Assembly (NCBI GenBank): GCA_945872615.1
Contig: CAMBZZ010000001.1
Location: 26,701-90,700 of the forward strand
Length of the DNA stretch: 64,000 bases
DNA from: an uncultured Clostridia bacterium
Lineage (GTDB): Bacteria; Bacillota; Clostridia; Christensenellales; UBA3700
Reading direction: 5' to 3'
In this document: piece by piece, positions 18,805 through 30,300 of the stretch
Layout: each line of letters opens with the position of its first letter
Position numbering within the stretch: the first letter of the stretch is position 1
Made by a program: the position numbers and the translations under genes
The notes under the pieces: generated by a model
The model's input: the letters and a program-made list of their open reading frames with translations, nothing else
What the model was told of the DNA's origin: nothing
The model's database searches: none

Positions 18805-21800
18805 TTATATAGCCGAATTCTTTTTCTTCTTGATTGCAATCGCAACGCCTGCGATTACGCCGATGAGTACCACGACGCCTGCTACGGCACCGATGATAAT
18901 CATCAGTTGTTTGCTTCCGCGGCTAAATCCGCCTTCATCACTCGTATTGGATACGATAGTAAACTCAACGTAGTTGCTTATCTCGTAGTTTTGGTCTGTC
19001 GCTACGTAAGCTCTATAAGTACCCGCAGGTAGAGTTCCGTCGGCTTTGAGACCTACTTCCGTCTCCACGCCGTCTTCAACCTTGTAGAATCTCAATCTAT
19101 TGGTCTGAACTTCGCCGTTAATATCGGTAAAGCTTGCCTTGAGTTCGCTGAGGTCGGTCGTCGTATTGAATTTGACGGTGGACAACTCTTGATAAGATAC
19201 GTCGCTCGAAGGCACCGCGTATGGCTGAATGTTGATAGTCGTCTCCACAGTCAAAGGATTGTAGTTGTTGACGATTATCACGTACTTACCTTTCTTGATG
19301 CCTACGTTGGTAGCCTCTACGTCGGTAGCGGTAACCAAAGCGTCCAATCCGTTGTAGGTATAGTTGCCGTTGCTGTCTTTGGTCAAGCCGTTGAGTTCCG
19401 CTCTATGAGGCTTGCCGTCGTAAGTAATGCTTACGTTTCTTGCAGACACACCCGTGAGGTTGATTTTTTCTATCTTGACTTCTACCGTCTTTTCCCAATC
19501 TTCGTAGTTGTCCATAGTAATTACAACCTTAACTTTGTAGGTATTGGCGTCTACGAAACTAAACGGATCAGATTGAGTCTTTGCGCCGCTGCTATATACT
19601 AGGTTGTATCCCACGTAATCGTCAGGCACGGTTGCCACTACGCTTACGTTCTTACCGCTATAAGGCTTGGTTACACCCTCGAATACTATGCCTTCGAACG
19701 TTGCCTTGTTGATGATAAGCTTGACTTCTTTCTGGCAAGGCATATGGTTTTCGTCGCCGGCGTAAATCAACATATAGGTATAAGTGCCTACGTTGCTAAA
19801 CGAGCCCGTCGTAGAAGTAACCTCTTCGTAAGCGTCCGTCTCGGCATTACGTCTATTGATAGTCACCAAAGTGTTGTTGATGATATTGATAGGATTGCCT
19901 TCTTCGTCCTCGCCGCTATTGTTAGCCAATACCACGCCGGTATTTTTGCCCATCAACATACTGTCCGCGTCTTGGTGATTGAAGATAAAGTCGTCGCCCG
20001 TATAGGTCTTGACTACGTCGTTAGCCACGATTTCCGTCTCCGCTCTGACGATAACGAGCAAACTGTCGTTGTAGGTCTGCGTATAGAAGTTGGCGTTTTC
20101 CTTAAATTCGATAGTTACCGAATAGTATCCTACGTTGATTACGTCTTCGGCAGCGATAGGAGTGGACAAAGGTTTACCTCTCGTAATCGTTTGCGTCTTA
20201 GGGTCGTACACGGCAGTAGAAGGATATGGATAATAGGTCAGCTTAAAGTCCTCCATACTATACAACGAAGGGTCCGCATTGACGGTAAAGTCGTAGGAGA
20301 TTGCTCTGCCCTTATAATCCATCTCTCGCGTGCCGAGTACCAATTCCATAAAGGCTTTGACTATCTGCAATTCAAATTCTTCGGCATTGACGATATTGTA
20401 GTTGGTATCGCTCGTGCTGAACTTGACGTAGTAGTAACCCGCATTGCGTATGGACTTGATCATCAATCCCGCTTCGTCGGTGTACGGAGTAGTTCTCGCT
20501 TCGTTTTGGAAGAACTGTACGTTGACAGGTTGCTGATTACCGTACACGTCCTTGTAAGTAGCCGCGAAGAAGTGTTCTTGATTGTCGTAATCTCTCTTTG
20601 CCGAGAAGTTCTTTTCTCCGTCCAAAGTAGGTATTGCGCTTACGTTTTTCTTATTGACCACTACCGTAGTGGATACGGGACTAAAGTCAATGTCTGCGTG
20701 CACCCTTTGCGCTTTGCCCGATACGGTATAGGTGTTGGCGTTGCAATAAGTAGCCAGTCCGCCCGTCACGTCAAAGGTCATGCTCGTACCGTCAAGCAAA
20801 TCTACGTCAAAGGTGGCAGGGATAGCGTCTCCGAAAATATAGGTAGGTCTGATATACGTAGAGACGTCAACCGTCATATTGTATTTGGATATAGTCGTCT
20901 CGCAGACGATATTTTCGTCGGGATTGAGAGGTATGCTCTCTGGCACTATGTATCCCTCACTCGAATATCTAATTTCTTCTCCCTCACCCAAGAAGTAAAC
21001 GGGATAGAGCTTCGTATAGTCTTTGTCTAAGTAATTTTCGCTACCTTTGACGTATAGATAAGCAGTCGTTTGTCCCGCGTGCTTATTTTCGTATTGCACG
21101 TAGACTTCCAAAGCCTCTTGGACAACTTTATCCGTTGCCGCCGATCTTCCGTCGCAGTAAACTATACCGCTCTTGCCGTATCTGGTGTTGCCGTCTTCTT
21201 GATAGAGTTTGACGGTTGCACCCTCAATCTTGTTAAGGGTTTTGTTATCAAAGGTTTTGCTCAATACTTGAGACAAATCCAACTCGCTAAACGCAACGCC
21301 GCTTCCGTCGAAGATGTTCTCGGTATTGATATAGATTTTGGCTATAGCAAGCCTTATCGTAAAGGTAGTCAACGTGCCGCTTGTCAGTTGTATAATCTTT
21401 TCCGGATACAAGTCTTGTTTGTTGACCAGCTTAAACCAAATCTCTCGGCTTTCTATATTGTCGTTGACAACTATTTGACCCGACGAAGCTATAGTTTCGT
21501 CGTAATGTACCCATACTCTCTTGTCGGGACCGACTATACTGCTGTCGGTTTGAGTAGACACGTAGAGGTCGTATCCGCTCTCGCCCAACGTAGAGTTGTA
21601 AGTAATCTTGAGCGGGTCAAAGTAGTAATACGTCTCACCGTCGTCTTGCAATACGTTTTCCGCAGATACGATGACGTTGAATTGAGGCGTAACGTTATCT
21701 ATCTTGACGTTGTAGGACAATGATACCGTATTGTTGGTTGCGTCGGTGTAGGACAAGGTATATTGCTTGGTATCTTTGAGCAATACGCTACAACTCCAAG

Positions 21801-24324
21801 TGCCGTCTTCATTGACGGTGTAATCGCTATGTCCGCTACCCGACACGATACCGCTACGCTCGTAATCGTTGACGTTGTAGGTCATAAGGATAGGAGTAGT
21901 TCTCCACTCGTTGAGGTCGCTTACCGCAATTTCTTCGCCTTTATTACCCATACTGTCACTGAGGTAGTAGTGCACGTCCTCAATCAAAGGTTTTTCGTTG
22001 TCTATACGCACCTTAACTTGAGTACTCGACTGGGCAACCAAAACCTCTTGACCGTCGACAAATACGTATGCTTGGAAGGCATAAGTTCTACCCGCCTTAC
22101 CGGTGGACACGTTATCTTTGAAGATAAACTTAGCCATTCCCGCAGTAGGCACCAGCTGAGACCAGGAGCCGTTGACGTAATATTTGATGTCGGTAAACAT
22201 AAGGTCTCTGTTTTTGTCTATATATATACCGATATTGGCTTGGTTGAGCCAAACGTTCTCGTTTGGTGCGTCAAACTTGAGTTCTGCGGTATTGACTGCA
22301 AAGGTCTCCTTTTCGCTATCTTTGTATCTTGCCAAAACCTTGTTGTTGGCGTCGTAATACGCCAGTTTTTCCTCATCCAACATCTTGAATGCTCTATATG
22401 TGTACACTCCCGGCAAATAGGTTTGCGCATTGGTGACAGGCGTAGTACCTTTGAGCAATTCCCACTCGTATGCGGATTTATTAGGTGTCAGGGTGTTGCC
22501 GAGTTTGGACTTAAGTACCAAGGTAGGCTCGTTGATAGGGTCGCTATCGTAAGCTTTGCTAGACAACAGACCGTTGTTGGAAGATATAGAATAGTCGGCA
22601 ATCTCACCAAAGCTGTAATTCATCGTGCCGTAGTCGGTAGCCTTGAGCAAGAAGATCTCGCCGCCTATAAACTGCTCTGCTTTGATGTGTTTGTCTTGTT
22701 GACCGTTTTTGTTGATATTGGCTTCCCAAATACAATATCCGTACGAACCTTCGGCAATTTCGAACTTCTTATAGTAAGTAGAAGACAATTCTTCACTCAA
22801 ATCTTGTTCGAAGCCGTCGGCTTTGGCTTCTATTCTAATATCGTATTTGGTATTGCTACTATCGAAACTTACGTTGACTTGTCCGCCCGTACTCGTCGGA
22901 TAAATCATCGTACCTATATTGTCGATAGAATACTTCATCCACCAACTGTCTATATAGGTGCCGTTGACGCCCTTGGTTTCACAGAAAGTCCTATAGTCGT
23001 ACAAGAATACCATTCCGTTTACGCCCGTGAGGTCGCCCGTGATGCTACCTATCGCGCCGAACAACTTAGCATAATCCGTCTTCATATTCTCGTAATTTAC
23101 TTGGTTGTTAAAGCGCATTCTGCCCTTCCAATCCGACATTATCGCGCTAATTTCCGCCTCAGGATAATTCGACATTACGAAGTTTTCCCAGCTAGCCACG
23201 CCCGTAAAGCGGAAGCTGCCGCCGATAACGCCACCCGCAAAGGTGTGGAAGTCGTAGTCGTGCGCACCGCTACCTGCGATAGACGACATAGTGCCGTTGC
23301 CGAGCACGGTACAATATTTGACGGTGGTACCTCCGATAGGTACGAAGTTGCCGATGATACCGCCCGCGCAAGTCAGCGTTGCTCTTGCGGAGTTGGCGGT
23401 ATTGGTGTTACCTCTGCACACTACGGAGAAAGAGGATTGTAGATCTACCGTGATATTGCTTATAGTGGCGCCGTTGGTCACAAGTCCTACCGCACCGCCC
23501 GCAATGGCACTGTTTTCTCTAAATCTTCCGTTAGAAGTAAGGCTTCCGCTACCCGTTCCGTACAATACGAAAGGATTTTTGATTATAACCTTACAGTTGC
23601 TTATCTCGCCGCCGTCGCTCATACCCGCGATGATACCGAATGCAGGGGTAACGCCGTGTTCGAAAGAATTGTACAACGAGCTACCGCCGTTGGCGTCTCT
23701 GCCGTTAGGCTCGATATGCGTCGAGGTGTAACTAAAAATAACGTTTTTGATAATGCCTTCGTTGATTGCTACGAAGAAGCCCGACGGAGCAATATATATA
23801 GGCATACTTGCAGTATCCGAGCCTCCCAACGAAGCGTCGGTATTGATTATATGCTTAGCTGCATATCCGCTGGCAAAAGCGCCCTTGCCTATACCTGCCT
23901 TGATATTGATGGTATAGCCGTTGCCGTCGAAGGCGCCTCTCATATATTTGTTACTGCTGGCGTAGTTATCGCCCTTCTTCCAGTCCAGCGTCAAGTCACC
24001 CGACACGTTGTACAATGCGCCGTAATCGGTAGATACGTTGTTAGCTAAGAAGTCCTCCAATTCGCTTTGGGTACTTATCGTCTTCAGCGTCTTACCTGAG
24101 GCTATTGCTTTGTTTTGCAATTCCGTCAGAGTGGCGTGCTTACCTTCCACCCCGTCTATCATACCGTCGGTAGTGGTGCTGTTGGCGGAAATCAATTCTT
24201 CCGCCACAGCCTCTTGCTTCGTCGTGTCTCTATCAATCAGCACAAGCAAGGCACATACCAACGATACGATGAGTATCGCGGATATTATAGTAATGAATAA
24301 TTTTTTGTTTATTTTATTAGTCAT
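18805..24324 (-). CDS. Giant MBG-repeat surface protein (1839 aa)
   Basis: Same architecture as its 2378-residue neighbour. An N-terminal span (about 9-31) is followed by a beta-helix-like region with GAFDGNGYTINI near residue 130 and glycine-rich turns through about 430. A long central part has Ig-like beta segments. MBG-type modules lie towards the C-terminus, with KTYTGDDF, KPYSGKN and ITYDGKPH near 1433, 1551 and 1635. The chain ends in a membrane span (about 1806-1828) and a KKKKNSAI tail. AAGGAGG precedes the ATG. Only 12-15 bases separate it from the genes on either side, so all four genes share a transcript. Likely an extracellular stalk or adhesin anchored in the membrane. Confidence 0.85.
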   Translation of the reverse strand: MTNKINKKLFITIISAILIVSLVCALLVLIDRDTTKQEAVAEELISANSTTTDGMIDGVEGKHATLTELQNKAIASGKTLKTISTQSELEDFLANNVSTDYGALYNVSGDLTLDWKKGDNYASSNKYMRGAFDGNGYTINIKAGIGKGAFASGYAAKHIINTDASLGGSDTASMPIYIAPSGFFVAINEGIIKNVIFSYTSTHIEPNGRDANGGSSLYNSFEHGVTPAFGIIAGMSDGGEISNCKVIIKNPFVLYGTGSGSLTSNGRFRENSAIAGGAVGLVTNGATISNITVDLQSSFSVVCRGNTNTANSARATLTCAGGIIGNFVPIGGTTVKYCTVLGNGTMSSIAGSGAHDYDFHTFAGGVIGGSFRFTGVASWENFVMSNYPEAEISAIMSDWKGRMRFNNQVNYENMKTDYAKLFGAIGSITGDLTGVNGMVFLYDYRTFCETKGVNGTYIDSWWMKYSIDNIGTMIYPTSTGGQVNVSFDSSNTKYDIRIEAKADGFEQDLSEELSSTYYKKFEIAEGSYGYCIWEANINKNGQQDKHIKAEQFIGGEIFLLKATDYGTMNYSFGEIADYSISSNNGLLSSKAYDSDPINEPTLVLKSKLGNTLTPNKSAYEWELLKGTTPVTNAQTYLPGVYTYRAFKMLDEEKLAYYDANNKVLARYKDSEKETFAVNTAELKFDAPNENVWLNQANIGIYIDKNRDLMFTDIKYYVNGSWSQLVPTAGMAKFIFKDNVSTGKAGRTYAFQAYVFVDGQEVLVAQSSTQVKVRIDNEKPLIEDVHYYLSDSMGNKGEEIAVSDLNEWRTTPILMTYNVNDYERSGIVSGSGHSDYTVNEDGTWSCSVLLKDTKQYTLSYTDATNNTVSLSYNVKIDNVTPQFNVIVSAENVLQDDGETYYYFDPLKITYNSTLGESGYDLYVSTQTDSSIVGPDKRVWVHYDETIASSGQIVVNDNIESREIWFKLVNKQDLYPEKIIQLTSGTLTTFTIRLAIAKIYINTENIFDGSGVAFSELDLSQVLSKTFDNKTLNKIEGATVKLYQEDGNTRYGKSGIVYCDGRSAATDKVVQEALEVYVQYENKHAGQTTAYLYVKGSENYLDKDYTKLYPVYFLGEGEEIRYSSEGYIVPESIPLNPDENIVCETTISKYNMTVDVSTYIRPTYIFGDAIPATFDVDLLDGTSMTFDVTGGLATYCNANTYTVSGKAQRVHADIDFSPVSTTVVVNKKNVSAIPTLDGEKNFSAKRDYDNQEHFFAATYKDVYGNQQPVNVQFFQNEARTTPYTDEAGLMIKSIRNAGYYYVKFSTSDTNYNIVNAEEFELQIVKAFMELVLGTREMDYKGRAISYDFTVNADPSLYSMEDFKLTYYPYPSTAVYDPKTQTITRGKPLSTPIAAEDVINVGYYSVTIEFKENANFYTQTYNDSLLVIVRAETEIVANDVVKTYTGDDFIFNHQDADSMLMGKNTGVVLANNSGEDEEGNPINIINNTLVTINRRNAETDAYEEVTSTTGSFSNVGTYTYMLIYAGDENHMPCQKEVKLIINKATFEGIVFEGVTKPYSGKNVSVVATVPDDYVGYNLVYSSGAKTQSDPFSFVDANTYKVKVVITMDNYEDWEKTVEVKIEKINLTGVSARNVSITYDGKPHRAELNGLTKDSNGNYTYNGLDALVTATDVEATNVGIKKGKYVIIVNNYNPLTVETTINIQPYAVPSSDVSYQELSTVKFNTTTDLSELKASFTDINGEVQTNRLRFYKVEDGVETEVGLKADGTLPAGTYRAYVATDQNYEISNYVEFTIVSNTSDEGGFSRGSKQLMIIIGAVAGVVVLIGVIAGVAIAIKKKKNSAI

Positions 24325-24339
24325 ATTCTATATACCTCC

Positions 24340-27300
24340 TTATGCCGCTTCGGATGCCGTAGGCTCGGTAGCCACGTACACTTCGATTTGAATCTTTTGT
24401 TGTATCTCTGCATATTGCATGATATACGCGTCGCACTTGATTGCGTCTCCGATAAACTTAGCGTTATCGGTATCGTAGTTGGCAACAGTAAAGTTGACAG
24501 GCGACAAGTCGAATACGATGTCCAACTTTTGCATCGTTCCGTCTTCGAAGAATGCGTTGAGTTGCTTCGTTACCATCTTGGTCGCAATCTCTTGTTCCGT
24601 CAGATTGCTTCCGCCGTAAGAGATAAAGTATTTATATACGGCGTTGCTGTTGATACCGACGAATATCTTTTCTTCGATTGTCACGTTGACCGTCAAAGTC
24701 TCGAAGCTTTCGGTTGCACCCGTGATCTTTGCCTTGACGCCGAAGTTCTTATCCGCGTTCTTATCACTCGTCACAGCCATATCGACGTCGCTTATATCCC
24801 AACTTACAGGCAAGTCGAAGGTGTCGTAGTTGTACTTGGTTGCTATGGCGTACAAGCCCGTGTTAGCGCCCGTCGTGTACTGATTTACGAGAGCATTCTT
24901 CTCGTCGTCGAACAAGCCTTCGAAGATAGTCTCTTCACCCGTCTCGTTGTTGGTAACTACGAGTGTGTAACTAGTAAAGTACTTGACTGCAATCGTCTCG
25001 GTAAACTCGCTGTACACTCTCTTATCGCCTTCACCCAAGGTAAAGTTGTAAGGATTGAGCGAGATGGAGTCGTTGACTACTTCCGGCGTAGATCTGTCGA
25101 GTATTCTGCAAGTCACGTCGAAGGAGTTGTCGGTACCTCTGATAGTAGCCGTAGCAACGAGGTTTTCGCTTCCGTAGATGCTTATGTCGAACTTGTAATC
25201 CCAAACGACAGGGAGTACCGAGCTGGAGCCGTCGTTGTAAACTACAGGTACCGTTGCAGGCAATGCGCTCTCGCCGAGATATTTTACCTTGACAGGGTCG
25301 ATGACGTATCTTCCACCCTTGAGTTCGCTACCCGCAATATCGAGACCTACAGCTTCCAAGCCCTCTACGCGAGCATTGACTACTATTCTTTGCAACATCT
25401 TGCCGCTGATACCATTAGCCGTACAGTAATCGGCAATACCCAATGCACTGGTTGCGTCGGCTCTTGGGATACGGTTGTTGGTATAGGTATCGACGTCGTA
25501 GCCGATATATACTCTAAACTGTCTGCTTTGTGCCTCGTAAGACACTTCGAAGTTATCTACTTCTTCTTGTATCCAAGCGATAGGCAAGTTGATAACCGTT
25601 CCGTTGGTAAACTTAACCCATGCGCTGGTTGGGAAGTTGTCGATGCCGTCCTCTTCGTTGATCTTGAAGAGATATGGGTCGATAATCAAAGTATTTTGCG
25701 TCAATTCTTCATCGAAGTAGATTGCTTGAACTTCGTTTCTGTCCATAGTGATGTTGACAGGGAAGGTCCAATCGAAGCTGGTCTCATAGATTCTGACAGG
25801 AGTTTCCGCCGTTGGGTCTTTCACGCTAGTGGTATCCAGCGATACGGAGCCGTTCTTCTTGAGACTGCCGTCAGGATTATATTCTGGAGCGTTGTTGTTA
25901 TCCCAAGTAAAGTTGAGACCGTCTTTGTTCCAGTTGACGTAAACCATTTCGCTATAAGCCTCGTTTACCAATACGTTAGCGTCCTCAACCGCATCGTAAG
26001 CGTATGCCTCGTTGTAGGTCGCGAGTACTTGGCTTGGGAACGGATTGTCGTTTTCGTCACCTGTAATCAAGTACTTGTAATATTGATATGGACTTATTCT
26101 TATATTGTTGAGGTTGCCGTTTGCTTCTATCGAATCCACCGTCTTGGACTTGACGACGAACTTGATATTTACCTCTTGCAACGTCGCTCCGCTACCGATA
26201 GTATTGGTAATCCAGTAGATACCCGCGCTGAGGTCGCTTGGATCTCTGTCCACGAGTTGCTGAGCAGAACTTACGTTCCAAGCGCCGTTGACCGTTATCT
26301 TATCCGACGAGCCGTCGTTGTAAGTAAAGTACAACAAGTCAGGAGTATATACGCTGAGGTCAACCGCAGTTTTGTCGTATTGATACAAGTCAATATCTAC
26401 CTCTATGCCTCCCATAATATCCTTTATCGTACTATCAAGATACTCGAAGCGTACGTTCTTGGACGTTCCGTTCTTGAAGGTAACCGTACCGTCTACGCCG
26501 TGCTTCGTATATGCGGTAGGCGCATAACTTGTAAAGGTCATCGATTCGGCAGGTATTCTTCTCATATAGTTGCCCAGTACGTCAGGCGTATCGTAAGTGA
26601 TTACGATATACTTAGGGATCTCACTATACGCGTATATATCTATATAATTTTGATATTCTTTATTCAAATTATATTCGCCTACGCCCGTTATCGTATCCGC
26701 TCCGTAAATCGTCAAGTTGATTGGCTTAGTTCTTACGACTGCTCCGCCGTTGAAGCTTGCCGTTGCGACGATTTCGTACACGCCCGCGGTGCCAAAGTCG
26801 AGGTCGTTGATATTCATAGATACCGATTGACCGTTCTTCTTAGTAACTTCGTAGGTAGGAGTGGTCTTGTAGAGTTGCTCACCCTTTTGGTAAGACACTT
26901 CTTTACCCGAGAAGTTTTGTGCCAAGAACAACGACTTACCCTCGCTGTTGTTGCTATAGCAATATGGGTCGTAAGTAGGCGCTGCGTCTATGCTTCCCCA
27001 AGTCATTACGCCCTCGGTCGAACCGTCGATACTATATTCCGGATCGCCTACGGAAGGAGAGCAGTTGAACAACTTGATTTCCAGATAGTAGCCGTTGCTT
27101 CTGTTGTTGTAATAATACGTATAACTTGCGCCTTGGTCGTCGTTAGCGTCGGTGCTACGGTCGTATTTACGTGTATAGGTACCCTTAGCAGGAACGTCAG
27201 AGCCAGGTGCCGCATCGGAGTATGCTTTAAATACGTAAATCTCACTCTGATCTTCCTTGGCTATCTTATTGCCGTTTTCGTCATACGCCTTATATACCGG

Positions 27301-30300
27301 CTCGTCGTAATCGTAACCGAATATATACAAGTTGGCAATCGTACCGTCCATTATGTTGATACCCGCAGTCACTTCGTTGAATACCGGGAATGGCAACAGT
27401 CTTGTAAACAACCTTCTTACTTGGAAGTAGAATGCGTTGAGGATTGCATTGGTAAGCAAAGGTGCCGCCCAACCGTAACCGACGCCGTTGACTACGTCCT
27501 TAAGCAAAGGCAACAAGATTTGCTTCAAGCTTACCCAAGTATGCTCCGCATCGATTCTATCCCAGTTGACAGACTTGAGATAGTTGGTACTAAACATAGA
27601 CGAACCCGTCGTAGCGTCTCTTGTCATCTCTACGAGGTCGATGATGGTATCCCAACCGAATACGCTAGCCAAAATTTCGTCTAGCAACCAGTTGATGGTA
27701 TATGGGTCAAAGGTAATATTAGCATTGAAGAGACCCGTATTTCTGAGATATACGTCTATTCCTCCGCCAAGCAGTTGAACTACGTTTAGATTTGCAAAAG
27801 CTTTGTCAAGTCTCGTAGGCTCGGTAGGAGTGGTTTCTCCGCCGCCTTCGGTGCCGCCGCCGCTTTCACTTCCGCCGCCTTCGGTGCCACCGCCCGTACT
27901 TCCACCGTTGTAGTCAGGGTCGATAGAGGCAAAGAGGCTATCGATGGTAGGTGCAAGCATATTGACAAGGTCTAGCGCAATGGGAATATCGATAAAGCTT
28001 GCAAAGTCAAGAATCGATCCAAGCGTCAGCACGCCTTGGCAAAGCACGATTCTGAGGTTGCCTGTGTTGTAGTTGAGTTCCGCATACAACAAAGGTTGTT
28101 GATTGGTATTGCTGTTAAGTTGATCGGTGTTCTCATACTTCGATTTGTTGATAGAAGCCAAAGTTACGAGAATAGAGCCCGCAGACGCCGTCTTACCGCC
28201 CGTGTTGTACAGCGTGGTGTTGGATTGCAATTTTTGTATTATAAGACGAGTATAATACTTGTTGCCGTCCTCAACGCCCGAATCGGAGTGGTTTGCATTG
28301 TAGTTTGCCATAATATCGGCGGTGCTCATTGCATAATCGAGTGCAAATGCTATATCGAGACCGTCGAGCATCGTCTTGACGAAGGCTGCTCCGTTGCTTG
28401 CGTCCCAGTCAGGGATTTCGTCAAGCGGTAAGTTGAGGTTGATAGGCTCACCCATCAACATCTCGAATACCACGGACACGCTTATACTCTCGACTTCTAT
28501 ATCCAGTTTGATTACGCCGTCTACGAAGTCGATTTCTCCGCCTACGCCGATACTCATACCAAGTCCGAAGCCGAGGAATTGTTTGAGGATAGCGTCAATC
28601 ATCATAGCGTCGAGTTTGAGGAAGATGTTGGCGTTGTGAGCCGAAACCGCACTGATAATCGTGGCGATAAGGTCCATGATTTCAGGGCTAAGTCCCGCTC
28701 CCGCATCAGCCTGAGCCGCCGCTCCGCCGTCTTCCGTTCCCTCGTCAAGTGCTCCGTTCAAAGCCCCGTCAAGTGCTCCGCCCAGAGTTAGGTCGCCGAG
28801 TGCGTCGTTGATGATATCCGTAAGATTGAAGTTACCTATCTGGTCAATAACGTCTGTCAAAGCGTTGTTGATGACCTTAACGAAAGGAGAGTTGACGATT
28901 TCGAGTTTGAAGAATCCGAGTCCCGACAAGTCAAGGATGATATTGCCTTGGTATATATCGACTTCGAGCAATGTCTTCTCGAGATAAGAGAAGGTAACTT
29001 GCAACTGCGTCTTCTTGAAGTTGCGCATGTCGAGATTCCAAGCAATGGTCAATATTACTTCGGTATCCCAGTCGTCGAGGTGCAGGTTGATAGGCAAAGC
29101 CAACTCCTTACCGCTCGAGGCAAGTATATTATTGATTATCTTAGTAATATTAAACGTTTCTTCCATCGTCTTGAGGTTTACCGTTGCCTTAAACGAAGCT
29201 TTGCCGACGGTGTTGACGATAGCAGCGATAAGGTCGTCCTCATAAGTCGCAAACTCTTCTTGCTTTTCTATGAGTTTGATTTTGAGTTCGTCAAGATTAC
29301 CTATTCTGATAGGATTATTTTGGGTACCCGTCTCGAAGTGAATCTTGAAGTTGCTATTATAAGTAGGCTCGCCTATTACGTTGCCCGATGGGTCCAACTC
29401 TACTGTAGGCACCAATTCTGCCGCCAAATCGAGTTTGACGCCTTGCAATCTCGAGAACATAAGGTCGAGTTGCGCGCTGTTGATAAAGCTGATGTCAACG
29501 TTGACTCCAAAGCTGGACAACAATCCGAGTATTGCCGCAAGGGTCGTGCTAACCGTTAGGGTGTCGGCGTTTACTCCTACTATGATTTGTCCCGCAGGGG
29601 TCAAAATATCGCCTTCGGTGCCTTCTTCAAACATCAATTCTTCGGCTTGTTGAGCTGCGGAGCTTTCCGTACCGCCCTCGCTGCCCTCGCCGGTAGAGCC
29701 GAACAAGGTAGAGAGGTCGAACGCCAATCTATAGTCAAAGTCGCCGATAAAGTTGTAGACGATTTCCGTAAAGTCGATTTCCGCCTTAAGTTTTGGCAAG
29801 GTTATCTTAGCAATCTTGATGTTGGATACGTCGATGAATACGCTGTTGGCATAGCCGTAAACGCCCAATATTACGGAGTTGGCAGGGAAGAGAATATCCG
29901 AGCCTATTCCGATTGCTTTATTCGTTCTCAATTCGATGACTATCGAACTGTTGTAGTGGTTATTCTTATCCAAAGCTATTTGAATCAACAACTCACCGTC
30001 GAGCACGAAGTTGTCGTCGAAGGTCCACAGCAAGTGTTGTCCTTCCAGACCCGTCAAGCCAAAGCCCGTCAGCAAAGGTATGAAGTCGTAAGTTCCTTTA
30101 TTGAAGGTCATGTTGACGCCAAACTGCAGATGTATGTTGGACAGTACGTCGTCAAGCAATTCCGCTACCGAGTTGGTATATCCGTCTTTGTCGCCTATAG
30201 CCGCGGTGATGTAGTTGTCAAGTCCTTCGATAGGGAAACCTATATTGAAGTTGCGCAAAGATAGCGACAAATCTATACCGCCGATACTTACGGCACCCTC

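Noticed and set aside
24388..27684. A 1098-residue open frame on the plus strand, antisense to the giant lipoprotein gene
   Set aside because: It is a shadow of the coding frame produced by codon bias. It has no ribosome binding site or family motif and lies fully inside a gene with signal peptide, lipobox and domains. The same holds for the long antisense frames at 12481-14076, 19744-21030, 21763-23442 and 8370-9413.
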